Shown in pieces: positions 17,859 to 26,804 of a stretch of DNA of 64,000 nt. The stretch spans positions 124,001 to 188,000 of the forward strand of contig JBNKJP010000044.1 in assembly GCA_050291245.1 (NCBI GenBank). The letters run 5' to 3'. Both the position numbers and the translations under genes were made by a program. How positions within the stretch are numbered: the first letter of the stretch is position 1; every line of letters begins with the position of its first letter. The notes under the pieces were generated by a model that saw nothing but the letters and a program-made list of their open reading frames with translations, was not told where the DNA came from and searched no databases. The DNA comes from Thiodiazotropha sp050291245 (GTDB lineage Bacteria; Pseudomonadota; Gammaproteobacteria; Chromatiales; Chromatiaceae).

Positions 17859-19664
17859 CTACTGTCCAATACTTTTGGCCAAGACATCAATCTCCTTCAA
17901 ATAACGTTGATAATCCGGCGAGTCGGACCGGGCGTAGTTGAAGTTCTTGAACAGCCCGGTGAAACGGGTGAAGTAGTCCCGTGCCTGGTCCTTGTCGGTA
18001 AAGGCGTAGCTGCGCTCCACCAGTTCGAAGACCTTGTCGAAGGTGAGTTTCTGACGCTCCAGTGAGGTGGAGGCGTCGACCTCGTCGAAGGCGTCCTGCT
18101 GCAGGTAGACCATGTCGAGGAACAGGGCCTTCTGGTAAGTAACGAAATCCTCCAGGGTCACGCCTTCCTCCCCGGTGACCTGCATCATCTGCAACACCGC
18201 GTCACCCCGTTTGAACAGGTTTAATAGGCGGGCAACCCGGGCGGGCCAGCCTTCGCCCATGTTTTTTTCATACCATTCGGCGAGCTGTCCCTGGTAACGG
18301 GACCAGGAGATGAGCGGATCCACCGCGGGGTAGAAGCGTTTGTAGGCCCGGTCGTAGGAGAGGCCGAGGAAACACTTCACCGTGCTCAGAGTCGATTGGG
18401 TGACCGGCTCTTCGAAATTGCCTCCGGCGGGGGAGACGGTGCCGATCAGGGTCAGACTGCCGGTCTCGCCCTCCCGGGAGCGGATCACCCCCGCGCGCTC
18501 GTAGACCCCGCGGATGGCGGAGTCGAGATAGGCGGGGAAGGCCTCCTCGCCGGGGATCTCTTCCAGGCGGCCGGAGGTTTCGCGCATGGCCTGGGCCCAT
18601 CTTGAAGTGGAGTCGGCCAGCAGCAGCACGTCGTAGCCCATCTGCCGGTAGTATTCCCCCAAGGTGATGCCGGTATAGATCGACGCCTCCCGGGCCGCAA
18701 CCGGCATCGAGGAGGTGTTGCAGACGATGATGGTACGGTCCATCAGGGAGCCGCCGGTACTCGGGTCGCTGAGATGGGGGAATTCGGTGATCGTCTCCAC
18801 CACCTCCCCGGCCCGCTCCCCGCAGGCGACGATAATCACGATATCCACCGATGAGTAGCGGGAGATCAGATGCTGCAACACCGTCTTGCCCGCGCCGAAG
18901 GGTCCCGGAATGCAGCCGGTACCCCCCCGGGCGATGGGGAAAAAGGTGTCCACCAGGCGCAGGGTGGTGACCAGGGGGTCACTCGGGTAGAGCCGTTCGC
19001 ACTGGCGCTGGTCGAGCATCTGCTGGGGAATCGGACGGCGCACCGGCCAGCGCTGTTTGAGGGTGACCGGGGATTCGTGGCCCTGGGCGTCGAGCAGGGT
19101 GGCGACCTGGGTGTCGACGCTGACCTGTCCCTCCTGGATCCACACGACTTCGACTTCACCGCTCTGGTCGAAGGGGATCATGATCTTGTGGGGGAAGGCG
19201 CCTTCCTGGACCGTGCCGATCACGTCTCCGGCCCGCAGCCGCGCGCCGATCTGCACCTGGGGCACGAAGGACCACTTGCGGCGGTTGTCGAGGGCCGGCA
19301 GTTCCACCCCTCGGGGCAGGAAGATGCCGTGACTCAGGGCGATCTCCTCCAGGGGATTCTGCAGTCCGTCATAGACCTGGCCGAGCAGACCCGGTCCCAG
19401 TTCCACCGAGAGCATCTCGCCGCTCTGCTCCACTGGGTCGCCGATGCCGACTCCGGCGGTGCTCTCGAACACCTGCACATCCGCTTGCCGGCCGCGTACC
19501 CGCAGCACTTCCGATTTGAGTCGCTCCTGGCGTCCGTCGGCGCCCTGTCGGGAGGGTCTGACGTAGACCACCTCGTTCTTCATCAGAGGGGCGCTCGACT
19601 CGATGGTGACGATGTCATCCTGTACCGTGATGACGCGGGCCGAGAAAGCTTGGGCTTCAGACAT
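17859..19664 (-). CDS. atpA: V/A-type ATP synthase catalytic subunit A
   Basis: The Walker A motif GPFGAGKTVLQ and the following catalytic-subunit region (IVIIVACGERAGEVVETITEFPHL) identify the A subunit, which also has the long inserted non-homologous region before the P-loop. Length is about 600 residues, as expected. I start at the second of two tandem ATG codons (19664) because GGGAGGG lies just before the first; 19667 is the alternative. It is the last gene of the operon and overlaps the DUF2764 gene by 8 bases. It hydrolyses or makes ATP in the cytoplasmic head with subunit B. Confidence 0.95.
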   Translation of the reverse strand: MSEAQAFSARVITVQDDIVTIESSAPLMKNEVVYVRPSRQGADGRQERLKSEVLRVRGRQADVQVFESTAGVGIGDPVEQSGEMLSVELGPGLLGQVYDGLQNPLEEIALSHGIFLPRGVELPALDNRRKWSFVPQVQIGARLRAGDVIGTVQEGAFPHKIMIPFDQSGEVEVVWIQEGQVSVDTQVATLLDAQGHESPVTLKQRWPVRRPIPQQMLDQRQCERLYPSDPLVTTLRLVDTFFPIARGGTGCIPGPFGAGKTVLQHLISRYSSVDIVIIVACGERAGEVVETITEFPHLSDPSTGGSLMDRTIIVCNTSSMPVAAREASIYTGITLGEYYRQMGYDVLLLADSTSRWAQAMRETSGRLEEIPGEEAFPAYLDSAIRGVYERAGVIRSREGETGSLTLIGTVSPAGGNFEEPVTQSTLSTVKCFLGLSYDRAYKRFYPAVDPLISWSRYQGQLAEWYEKNMGEGWPARVARLLNLFKRGDAVLQMMQVTGEEGVTLEDFVTYQKALFLDMVYLQQDAFDEVDASTSLERQKLTFDKVFELVERSYAFTDKDQARDYFTRFTGLFKNFNYARSDSPDYQRYLKEIDVLAKSIGQ

Positions 19665-20391
19665 CATCCCTCCCTTGAGTGACGGTTGTGTTCGTTGTGG
19701 GATGCGCCGCATCGAAGAGGTGCTCATGGCGGCCCAGGCCGCTGTCGACCAGGCGGTCGAAACGCTCCGCCGCGCGGGCTCCATTGTAGCTCGACCAGCG
19801 GGCGATCAGGTCCCAGCGCAGGACATAGATCACCACGGCTTCGAAATCGAATTCGTGACCCTCGCTGATGCGGATCAGGTAGTCCCAGACGGTGCCCAGC
19901 AACAGCCGTTCCACCGCCAGACTGTCCCGGGACTCGATCAGGCGCTGGGCCTCGCCGATCCAGGGATAGACCTGTTGCAGGCGGAATCCGGGTTCATTCC
20001 AGTAGCGTTCGATGTGTGGCACCCAGCGCCCATAGCCCCAGCGTCTGCCCCGGGGCGGGGCGGTTTCCCCCCGGCGACGCCGGCGCAGGGCGCTGAACAG
20101 GGTGCGCAACTCCATGCGGAAACGCAGGATGTCGGTGAGAAAACACGCGCCCCAGGCCTGTTCGAAGTGCTCGGCCCGGGCGATCAGCTCATCGTTGCTC
20201 ACCTTCATGCTGTGGTGAATCCACTCCAGCACCGAGGCGAGATCGCGCAGGGCCTGGGCATCCTCCTCATCGAGAATGCGCAGCCGATAGGCCAGTCGTT
20301 GGCGGGACAAGGGGGTCTGGTGGGAGCCGAACAGGGAGCCGTGGTAGGGCAGGCTGGTGATCAGCATGACATAGCGCATGGATGATCCCAT
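19657..20391 (-). CDS. DUF2764 family protein of V-type ATPase operons
   Basis: The 244-residue protein begins RYVMLITSLPYHGSLF and is rich in Arg, Trp and Leu, with no enzyme motif. Its place between subunits E and A is the place of the DUF2764 protein in chlamydial and Bacteroidetes V-ATPase operons, where it is thought to replace subunit C. That equivalence is from general knowledge of such operons; sequence identity was not measured. The start follows the stop of the E gene directly (TAG ATG); a second ATG at 20379 is possible. A structural stalk or coupling role is likely. Confidence 0.75.
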   Translation of the reverse strand: MGSSMRYVMLITSLPYHGSLFGSHQTPLSRQRLAYRLRILDEEDAQALRDLASVLEWIHHSMKVSNDELIARAEHFEQAWGACFLTDILRFRMELRTLFSALRRRRRGETAPPRGRRWGYGRWVPHIERYWNEPGFRLQQVYPWIGEAQRLIESRDSLAVERLLLGTVWDYLIRISEGHEFDFEAVVIYVLRWDLIARWSSYNGARAAERFDRLVDSGLGRHEHLFDAAHPTTNTTVTQGRDDV

Positions 20392-21099
20392 CTATTTCAC
20401 CGTCCCTTCGAGGATCGCGCGAAAACGGGGGTGCAGGTGTTCGAGCAGGACATCGGTGACCTTTTCCGGGGTCAGATCGACCTGGATCTCGCCGCCCTGC
20501 AGGATCACCCGGATGCCCCCTTCGAGACGGTCGCTGCCGCGCAGCTCGACCCCGTCGCGCAGCAGCCCGTTGGCCACGGAGAGCACGAAGTGGGCGAGGG
20601 AACCCTCGCGCAGCTTCTCCGGGTGTCGGCGCAATTCCTCGAGACCCACCACATCTTCGGGCAGCAGCAGCTCCACCTCTTCGGCCCGGTCGATGCCGGC
20701 ATCCTGGCGGACCTTGCCGGCCACTTCCAGAATCAGCCGTTCGAGAAACGCCTCTTGGGCCATTTCCGCGGTGACCAGCCGGCGTACCTCTTCGCTGAAA
20801 CGGGTGCTGAGATGGCCTTTCATCTTCAATACCGTGTCGCGCATCGCAGTGCGTAACGCATCTTCTCCGGCATTACGCACCTTCTCCGATTCACTGCGCG
20901 CCTGTTTGAGGATCGTCTCGGCCTCGCTACGAGCCTGGCTTACGATCTGTTCCGCCTCATGACGGGCCTGGGTGATCAGGCGGTCCGACTGCTGGCGCCC
21001 CTCGCTGACCCCCTCGTCGCGCAGCCGTTCGATCAGCGCCTCTACACCGGAGGAAGGCAGGCCGTCCAGGGGGGTCCGGGTCAGTTCTTTTTCGCTCAT
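20392..21099 (-). CDS. atpE: V/A-type ATP synthase subunit E (peripheral stalk)
   Basis: The 235-residue product has a long Ala/Glu/Arg-rich coiled coil (residues ~40-100, with repeated QAR-x-EAE patterns) and a C-terminal globular domain, the layout of subunit E of the peripheral stalk. The ATG at 21099 has GGGAG at a good distance. A longer open frame extends upstream but only as an out-of-frame reading of the K gene. It is placed between K and DUF2764. Confidence 0.85.
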   Translation of the reverse strand: MSEKELTRTPLDGLPSSGVEALIERLRDEGVSEGRQQSDRLITQARHEAEQIVSQARSEAETILKQARSESEKVRNAGEDALRTAMRDTVLKMKGHLSTRFSEEVRRLVTAEMAQEAFLERLILEVAGKVRQDAGIDRAEEVELLLPEDVVGLEELRRHPEKLREGSLAHFVLSVANGLLRDGVELRGSDRLEGGIRVILQGGEIQVDLTPEKVTDVLLEHLHPRFRAILEGTVK

Positions 21100-21119
21100 G
21101 TCATGCTCCCGGAAGGGTC

Positions 21120-21566
21120 CTAGGCTGGAATGCCGCCGGCCAGCACCAGGGCGAACACAAAGGCGAACACCGCAAAGCCTTCGACGATGGCGGCGGGGGC
21201 CAGGGAGAGACCGAAGATCTCCGGTTTCACCTTTGAGGCGTTGATCGAGGAGGCGCAGCACTGACCCTGGCGGATGGCGCTGAACATCAGGGCCAATCCC
21301 GCGAGGATGCCGATGCCGAACAGGGCGCCGGCGTTCTCGGGGGTCACGGCCCGGTTCAGGGTAAACATCACCACGATGCCGTAGATCACCTGGGACGATG
21401 GCATTACGGAAATGCCGATGTAACGCCCATGACCGCTTTCGGTCTCGATCATGGCCCCGATGGCGGCCTGACCCGCCACGGCGCAGCCGATGATACTGCC
21501 GATCGCACCCAAGGCCATGACGCCGTAGATGCCTGACCAACCCAGTGCAATGACAAACTCACTCAT
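21120..21566 (-). CDS. atpK: V/A-type ATP synthase subunit K (rotor-ring proteolipid)
   Basis: The 148-residue protein has four membrane helices in two hairpins. The ion-binding Glu lies in the last hairpin (AAIVEGFAVF), and the first hairpin carries Gln in MPSSQVIYG, so each protomer has one carboxylate as in V-type rings. Compared from memory with NtpK of Enterococcus hirae, the sodium ligands Gln65, Gln110 (RQGQ here) and Glu139 are kept and Thr64 is Ser. Sodium coupling is therefore possible. The stop of subunit I overlaps its start. Confidence 0.92.
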   Translation of the reverse strand: MSEFVIALGWSGIYGVMALGAIGSIIGCAVAGQAAIGAMIETESGHGRYIGISVMPSSQVIYGIVVMFTLNRAVTPENAGALFGIGILAGLALMFSAIRQGQCCASSINASKVKPEIFGLSLAPAAIVEGFAVFAFVFALVLAGGIPA

Positions 21567-23371
21567 TCCTTCACTCCTTTTTTCGCAAAGGCCCGAAACG
21601 GGTAGCCCTCTTCCGAGAGGCCCCAGTTGTAAAATTCGATGAAATTAAGACGCAGTCCGTGAACCACTCCGCTCATCAGACTGAGCAGGATGTTCAGCAG
21701 ATGCCCCACCAGCAGGATCAGCAGGCTGAAGAACAGACCCAGGCCGGTATGCGCTTCCGCCACCTGACGCGCCAGATCGTTGAAGGTCAGCGCCAGGGAG
21801 GCGCTGGCCAGCCCCAGGGCGAACAGACGCAGATAACTCAACACGTCGCCGAACAGCTTGGTGACATTGGTCAGCGCGGCCAGTCCGTCGAGGGTGCGCC
21901 GCAGCAGACTCATGGCCGTATTCACCGGCCGGTCACTGCCGAATACGAAGACGCCACCCAGGCCTGCCACCAGACAGGTGATACCCAGATAGTGGGACAG
22001 CCGCGCGGCCTGGCTGTCGCCCAGCCCCAGCCAGATCAGCAGGCCTCCCACCACCGCGCCGATCCAGCCCAGGCTGGTCCGGGCCCGGGGGGTACCCCGG
22101 TTCTGCCAGGCCATGATGCCGTTGGCCAGGGCGATATGCAGCACGCCGATGACCACCGAGAGGCGCATCATGCTGTCGAAGTCGTTGATATCGAGCAGTT
22201 TGAAGTGATCGAGCAGGCTGCCCGACGGCGGTGTGGCACCGAAATAGCTGCCCATCATCATGCCCCAGATCAGGGAGCCTCCGCATAGCGTGGCGACGAG
22301 AATCCGCAGCCGTCGGCCGGTGTCGCTGCGGCCCATCTTCCGCCAGCCGGCCAGCAGCCCGATGCTCAGCAGGAAGGCATAACCCGCGTCGGAGAGGATC
22401 ATGGCGAAAAACAGGGCGAAGGAGAGGAACACTACCCGCGAGGGATCCCAGCTGCGATAGCCCGGGGTCTGGTAGAAATCGACCAGATCCTGGCCGGCGG
22501 CCATCCGCGGCGGATTGTCGAGCAGGGTGGGCGGGGCCTCTTCCGGGGTGGGGTCCTCAACCAGCAGCGCCAATCCTTGGTCCTGGGCCAGGGCCTCCAG
22601 GCGGGGCAGTTCCGGTATCGGGGCCCAGGCCTGCAGGGCGAACAGGTGCGGATCGTCCAGGGTCTTGGTCGCGGCGTGCTCCCGCGCGGCCCGGTCTTCC
22701 GCGGCCCCCAGGCGAGTGGCGAGCAGATGGATCCAACGGGTCAGGGCCTGGCGTTCCGCCAGCAACTCCTCCAGCTCGATCTCGGTGGCCTCCCACTGGC
22801 GGATCACCTCCGCGAGGGGCAGACTGCCGGTGTGGATGCGGGGCACCGACAGGAGGCTGTCGTGGGGTTCGTCGGGGGCGATCACCACCAGGTAGAGGAA
22901 GCGGTTATCCCGGTGCACCACCTGCCAGGGCTCCCTGAGTGCTTCGAGTTCCGCCAGCTTGTCCACCGGTAGGATGTAGAACCAGAGTCGCAGGTTGCCC
23001 AGTTGGTGTGAGGGGACGTGGACAAAGTTGCCCCAGGGGCGCAGGGCTTCGATGCGCTCCCGCAGGGCGTCACTGCGATCCTGCGCATCCCGTACATGTT
23101 GTTTGTTTTGCAGTACCTCCTCAACCACCTGGTCCATATGGAACTGCTCCTCGTGGCGGACCGCCCGGCGTTTCTCCTTCACCCCTTGCAGATAGCGCAG
23201 GGCCTTGTAGGCATCCACCGGTTGATCCGAAAGGGCCTTTTCCGGCTCTTTCGGGGGCGGCGCAAGGGAACGAAGGTGCAGGCAGCCCAGGGTCTGCAAC
23301 TGTTCCAGGACCGAGGTTTTTTCAGCCGGCAGACCGAACAGAGTGATCTTTTTCAGGTGTACGATGCTCAC
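21563..23371 (-). CDS. atpI: V/A-type ATP synthase subunit I (a)
   Basis: The 602-residue protein has a cytoplasmic N-terminal half with coiled-coil segments and a C-terminal half with about seven to eight membrane helices, the standard layout of subunit a/I. The conserved helix with SYLRLFALGLASASLA contains the essential Arg that faces the rotor Glu. It overlaps subunit D upstream by 4 bases and subunit K downstream by 4 bases, so translation is coupled. It forms the ion half-channels of the membrane part. Confidence 0.94.
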   Translation of the reverse strand: MSIVHLKKITLFGLPAEKTSVLEQLQTLGCLHLRSLAPPPKEPEKALSDQPVDAYKALRYLQGVKEKRRAVRHEEQFHMDQVVEEVLQNKQHVRDAQDRSDALRERIEALRPWGNFVHVPSHQLGNLRLWFYILPVDKLAELEALREPWQVVHRDNRFLYLVVIAPDEPHDSLLSVPRIHTGSLPLAEVIRQWEATEIELEELLAERQALTRWIHLLATRLGAAEDRAAREHAATKTLDDPHLFALQAWAPIPELPRLEALAQDQGLALLVEDPTPEEAPPTLLDNPPRMAAGQDLVDFYQTPGYRSWDPSRVVFLSFALFFAMILSDAGYAFLLSIGLLAGWRKMGRSDTGRRLRILVATLCGGSLIWGMMMGSYFGATPPSGSLLDHFKLLDINDFDSMMRLSVVIGVLHIALANGIMAWQNRGTPRARTSLGWIGAVVGGLLIWLGLGDSQAARLSHYLGITCLVAGLGGVFVFGSDRPVNTAMSLLRRTLDGLAALTNVTKLFGDVLSYLRLFALGLASASLALTFNDLARQVAEAHTGLGLFFSLLILLVGHLLNILLSLMSGVVHGLRLNFIEFYNWGLSEEGYPFRAFAKKGVKE

Positions 23372-23976
23372 GAGACCGCTGCCTCCCGAGCATGTTTACC
23401 CTTGGCGATCTTGGCCCGAACCACCGCCGCGCGCTCACCGTCCGCGAGGAAGATCTGAATGCGTCGGATGTTGTCCCGGGTTTTGGGGATCAGGACCTTA
23501 TCGAACAGATTCACCCGCTGGGTGATGGTGCGCACCGCCTCTTCGAGCAGGTTCAGACGGCGTTGTTGAATCTGGATGCGGATACGGATTTCCAGCATCT
23601 GGCCGAGTCGCCAGGCGAAGTTGTCGACCCATTCCGGCTTGGCCATCAAGGCATAATGAGCCTGCTTCAACTCCAGGGTCTCGATCCTGGGCAGACGCAC
23701 GCCCATCACATTTTCTTCTCCAAGCGTCAGTTTTGAGACCCGTACGAGATCCTCGATGTTGACCTCCTCGTTGGAACCCATGGGCAGTCCCTGCTCCACC
23801 TTGAGTCGCAGCTCCGCGACCTCCTGCTCGGTTTCACGGATGGCGGCGACGGCCTTGGCCCGTTCCGCGATCAACTGGCGGCGCTTCATATCCAGGGACG
23901 GCAGATAGCGTTCGAAGGTCTTGAGTCTCCGGTTCTGCATGCTCAACGAGGATTTGCTCAGGCTCAGTCGGGACAC
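23368..23976 (-). CDS. atpD: V/A-type ATP synthase subunit D (central stalk)
   Basis: The 202-residue product is almost wholly helical, with long N- and C-terminal helices expected of the rotor shaft. The C-terminal RVNLFDKVLIPKTRDNIRR is the characteristic segment of subunit D. It sits between B and I with one-base and four-base overlaps. Together with subunit F, which is not seen here, it normally links the head to the membrane ring. Confidence 0.93.
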   Translation of the reverse strand: MSRLSLSKSSLSMQNRRLKTFERYLPSLDMKRRQLIAERAKAVAAIRETEQEVAELRLKVEQGLPMGSNEEVNIEDLVRVSKLTLGEENVMGVRLPRIETLELKQAHYALMAKPEWVDNFAWRLGQMLEIRIRIQIQQRRLNLLEEAVRTITQRVNLFDKVLIPKTRDNIRRIQIFLADGERAAVVRAKIAKGKHAREAAVS

Positions 23977-25331
23977 TAGGCCACCTTCATGTCATCCAGG
24001 TTGGGGAAGTATTTGTCGATCAGCGCCTGCTTCATCAGCAGCTCCTCGGCGTCGAAGCACTCCGCCAGGGTCTTCCAGGAGAGGTCCAGGGCACTCTCCA
24101 GGGACATGGAAACCTGGATCTCCATGAAGCGCTCTTTGAACAGGCGGCCGAATTTGAGCAGCTTTTGATCAAAAGGCGTCAGTTCGAAGGCCATGGCCTG
24201 TTTCTGCTCCGCATCCCGGGCGCCGGAGTAGAAGCGGATCATGGTGTTCATGATCTGCGAATGATCCTCCCGGGTGACCTTGCCGATCACATGCTGCTTG
24301 AGCCGGGAGAGGGAGCCGAAGGGGTCCAGCATGCCGCCATGCAGGTAGAACTGGCCCTCGGTGATGTAGCCGGTGTTGTCCGGTACCGGGTGGGTGACGT
24401 CGTCTCCGGGCATGGTGGTGACGGTGAGGATGGTGACCGACCCCGCTTCCCGGTAGGCCGCGGCCTTTTCATAGCGGCGCGCCAGCTGGGAGTAGAGATC
24501 ACCCATGTAACCCCGGTTGGAGGGGACCCGCTCCATGGAGATGCCGACTTCCTTGAGGGCGTCCGCATAGGCGGTCATGTCGGTGAGCAGCACCAGGACC
24601 CGCTTGCCTTCCTCCACGGCGAATTTTTCCGCCACCGCCAGTGCCATGTCGGGCACCAGCAGGCGTTCCACGATCGGGTCCGAGGCGAGGTTGACGAACA
24701 TCACCGTGCGCGAGAAGACCCCCGCGTCGTCAAAGGCGGTGCGAAAGAAGTGGTAGTCATCGAAGATCAGTCCCATGCCACCGAATACCACCACATCCGC
24801 GTCCGCCTGGATGCCGATGCGGGCGAGAAAGGGGTTGTAGGGCTCCCCGGCGACGGAGAAAATCGGGATCTTCTGGCTCTCCACCAGACAGTTGAACAGA
24901 TCGATCATCGGCACGTCGGTGCGGATCATCTTCGAGGCGAGCTGACGCCGCATGGGATTCACCGAAGGGCCACCGATGGGCACCTTCGGATCGTGTGAGA
25001 GATCGGGACCGCCGTCCAGGGGCTGTCCCGCGCCGCGAAACACCCGGCCGAGAATGTTCGCCGAGTAGGTGGCCTGCATCGGGGTGCCGAGAAAACTCAC
25101 CTGGGCCTCGGTGGACATACCCTTGGTGCCCGCGAACACCTGCAACGCGACCCGGTCCTGATGGATGTGGATGACCTGGGCCAGGGAGCTGCGACCGTCC
25201 GCGGTTTCGATCAGCGCCAGATCGCCAAAACAGACCGTGGATCGATCCGCCAGATCCGTGGGTACCTGTACCTTGATGATGTCGCCCACGATCTCCAGGA
25301 TATGGGTGTAGTGCAGTAAGGTTTGTGACAT
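23976..25331 (-). CDS. atpB: V/A-type ATP synthase subunit B
   Basis: The 451-residue protein has the non-catalytic B-subunit features: no Walker A motif at the position where A has GAGKT (here IFSVAGEPYNPFLARI), and regions such as FVNLASDPIVERLLVPDMAL and LTDMTAYADALKEV that are typical of B. It is the first gene of the operon on the minus strand. Because the order in Chlamydia is E-DUF2764-A-B-D-I-K, the operon here is a circular permutation. Confidence 0.95.
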   Translation of the reverse strand: MSQTLLHYTHILEIVGDIIKVQVPTDLADRSTVCFGDLALIETADGRSSLAQVIHIHQDRVALQVFAGTKGMSTEAQVSFLGTPMQATYSANILGRVFRGAGQPLDGGPDLSHDPKVPIGGPSVNPMRRQLASKMIRTDVPMIDLFNCLVESQKIPIFSVAGEPYNPFLARIGIQADADVVVFGGMGLIFDDYHFFRTAFDDAGVFSRTVMFVNLASDPIVERLLVPDMALAVAEKFAVEEGKRVLVLLTDMTAYADALKEVGISMERVPSNRGYMGDLYSQLARRYEKAAAYREAGSVTILTVTTMPGDDVTHPVPDNTGYITEGQFYLHGGMLDPFGSLSRLKQHVIGKVTREDHSQIMNTMIRFYSGARDAEQKQAMAFELTPFDQKLLKFGRLFKERFMEIQVSMSLESALDLSWKTLAECFDAEELLMKQALIDKYFPNLDDMKVA

Positions 25332-25693
25332 GGACCTACCTGATTGTCCTTAAATGAGCCAATGGTTACGCGAGGGTCTGAGGGGACAGACGCACGCCCG
25401 CTCGCGTTCCCGTGCCGGGATCGCTCAGGGTTGTAATTGCTTATGCGATGGTTGATACGACTGCACATCATGCGGTTTGAATATTTTGTTTGTCTTGTTC
25501 GTAATGACCGCATGTGCCAGGAAAAACCAACTGGATGCGAACCGCTTTACAGGCAAGAATAGACCAGGAATCGGATCGTGCCACCCCTTCTTTGTTTGAT
25601 GTATCTGCCACAGTCGATTGTGTCGGTGGTTTTGGTTTTTTCGTCCGCTTAGGAACGATGTTGGATGGGGTGGTGTGTTTAATATTTGTACAG
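25332..25693. other. Intergenic region between divergent V-ATPase and biotin operons
   Basis: This interval should carry the V-ATPase promoter on the minus strand and the biotin promoter at its right end. Imperfect inverted arms GCACATCATGCGGT (25463-25476) and ACCGCATGTGC (25507-25517) might be a regulator site; the left arm has a three-base insertion relative to the right. A short plus-strand frame at 25514-25699 has no protein-like features. Confidence 0.35.
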
Positions 25694-25747
25694 ATGTAAA
25701 CCTCCCGTGTCTGTCCAGGTTGACTGCTGACGCCCGATGCTTACACT
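25694..25747 (+). promoter_or_regulatory. Biotin operon promoter with candidate BirA operator
   Basis: TGTAAACC (25695-25702), 15 bases, then GGTTGACT (25718-25725) matches the BirA operator pattern TTGTAAACC-N14/15-GGTTTACAA with one mismatch-rich right arm. The right arm overlaps a -35 box TTGACT (25720-25725), which is followed after 16 bases by TACACT (25742-25747). Binding of biotinoyl-AMP-BirA here would block bioB transcription. The placement 25 bases before bioB supports it. Confidence 0.55.
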
Positions 25748-25771
25748 AGCGATTCACAAATAACCTACCGG

Positions 25772-26788
25772 ATGACCCTTATGACCGAGCACCCCTTGCG
25801 CCACGACTGGCAATTGGAAGAGATTGAAGCGATCCTGGCGCTTCCCTTCAACGATCTGCTGTTTCGCGCACAGACCGTTCATCGGGCTCACTTCGATCCC
25901 AACCAGGTGCAGATGAGCAGCCTGCTGAGCATCAAGACCGGCGCCTGTTCCGAGGATTGTGGCTACTGTTCCCAGAGTGCGAAAAACGACTCGGGACTGG
26001 AGGCGGAAAAGCTCATGCCCCTGGACGACGTGGTCAAGGCGGCGCAAGCGGCCCGGGACAAGGGCGCGACCCGGTTCTGCATGGGGGCGGCCTGGCGCAA
26101 TCCCACTGACAAGAATCTGGACAGGGTCATCGAGATGGTCGAAGCGGTACATGGGCTGGGCATGGAGACCTGCCTCACCCTGGGCATGCTGAGTGAGACC
26201 CAGGCTTTCAAGCTGCGGGATGCGGGGCTCGACTACTACAACCACAACCTGGATACCTCCCCCGAGTTCTACGGCAACGTAATCACCACCCGGACCTTTG
26301 ACGACCGGCTCAACACCCTGGCCCATGTGCGTGATGCGGGGATCAATGTCTGCTCCGGGGGCATTCTCGGCATGGGCGAATCCCGCCGGGACCGGGCCAG
26401 CATGCTGCGGGAACTGGTTAATCTGCCCAGACACCCGGAGTCGGTGCCGATCAACATGCTGGTGAAGATCGAAGGCACCCCCCTGGCCGAGGTGGAGGAT
26501 CTGGATCCCCTGGAGTTTGTGCGCACCATCGCCACCGCGCGTATCCTGATGCCGGCATCCTATGTCCGACTCTCCGCCGGGCGCTCCGCCATGAGCGACG
26601 AGATGCAGGCGTTGTGTTTTCTCGCCGGAGCCAACTCCATCTTCTACGGTGAGCGCCTGCTGACCACCGACAACCCGGAAGCGGACAAGGATCTGGCGCT
26701 GCTCAAGCGTCTGGGCATGAACACCGAGGAGTGGGTGGAGACCGAGGTTAAAGCCGCCAAAACGCCCTGCCACAGCCGGGCCGGATGA
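25772..26788 (+). CDS. bioB: Biotin synthase
   Basis: The radical-SAM cluster motif CSEDCGYCSQS (C-x3-C-x2-C) lies near residue 58, and YYNHNLDTSPEFY and the YVRLSAGR segment holding the Arg ligand of the [2Fe-2S] cluster are present. The 338-residue length is normal. BioB inserts sulfur into dethiobiotin. An in-frame ATG at 25781 is an alternative start. The gene heads the bioBFHCD operon and lies directly after the candidate BirA site. A long minus-strand frame over it is a GC-rich shadow. Confidence 0.97.
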   Translation: MTLMTEHPLRHDWQLEEIEAILALPFNDLLFRAQTVHRAHFDPNQVQMSSLLSIKTGACSEDCGYCSQSAKNDSGLEAEKLMPLDDVVKAAQAARDKGATRFCMGAAWRNPTDKNLDRVIEMVEAVHGLGMETCLTLGMLSETQAFKLRDAGLDYYNHNLDTSPEFYGNVITTRTFDDRLNTLAHVRDAGINVCSGGILGMGESRRDRASMLRELVNLPRHPESVPINMLVKIEGTPLAEVEDLDPLEFVRTIATARILMPASYVRLSAGRSAMSDEMQALCFLAGANSIFYGERLLTTDNPEADKDLALLKRLGMNTEEWVETEVKAAKTPCHSRAG

Positions 26789-26804
26789 ACGAATCCCCAT
26801 CCCG

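Noticed and set aside
18870..20385. Long plus-strand frames opposite the V-ATPase subunits A, DUF2764 and E
   Set aside because: They are shadows of GC-rich genes: the minus strand carries recognised subunits across the same bases and the plus frames have no domain.
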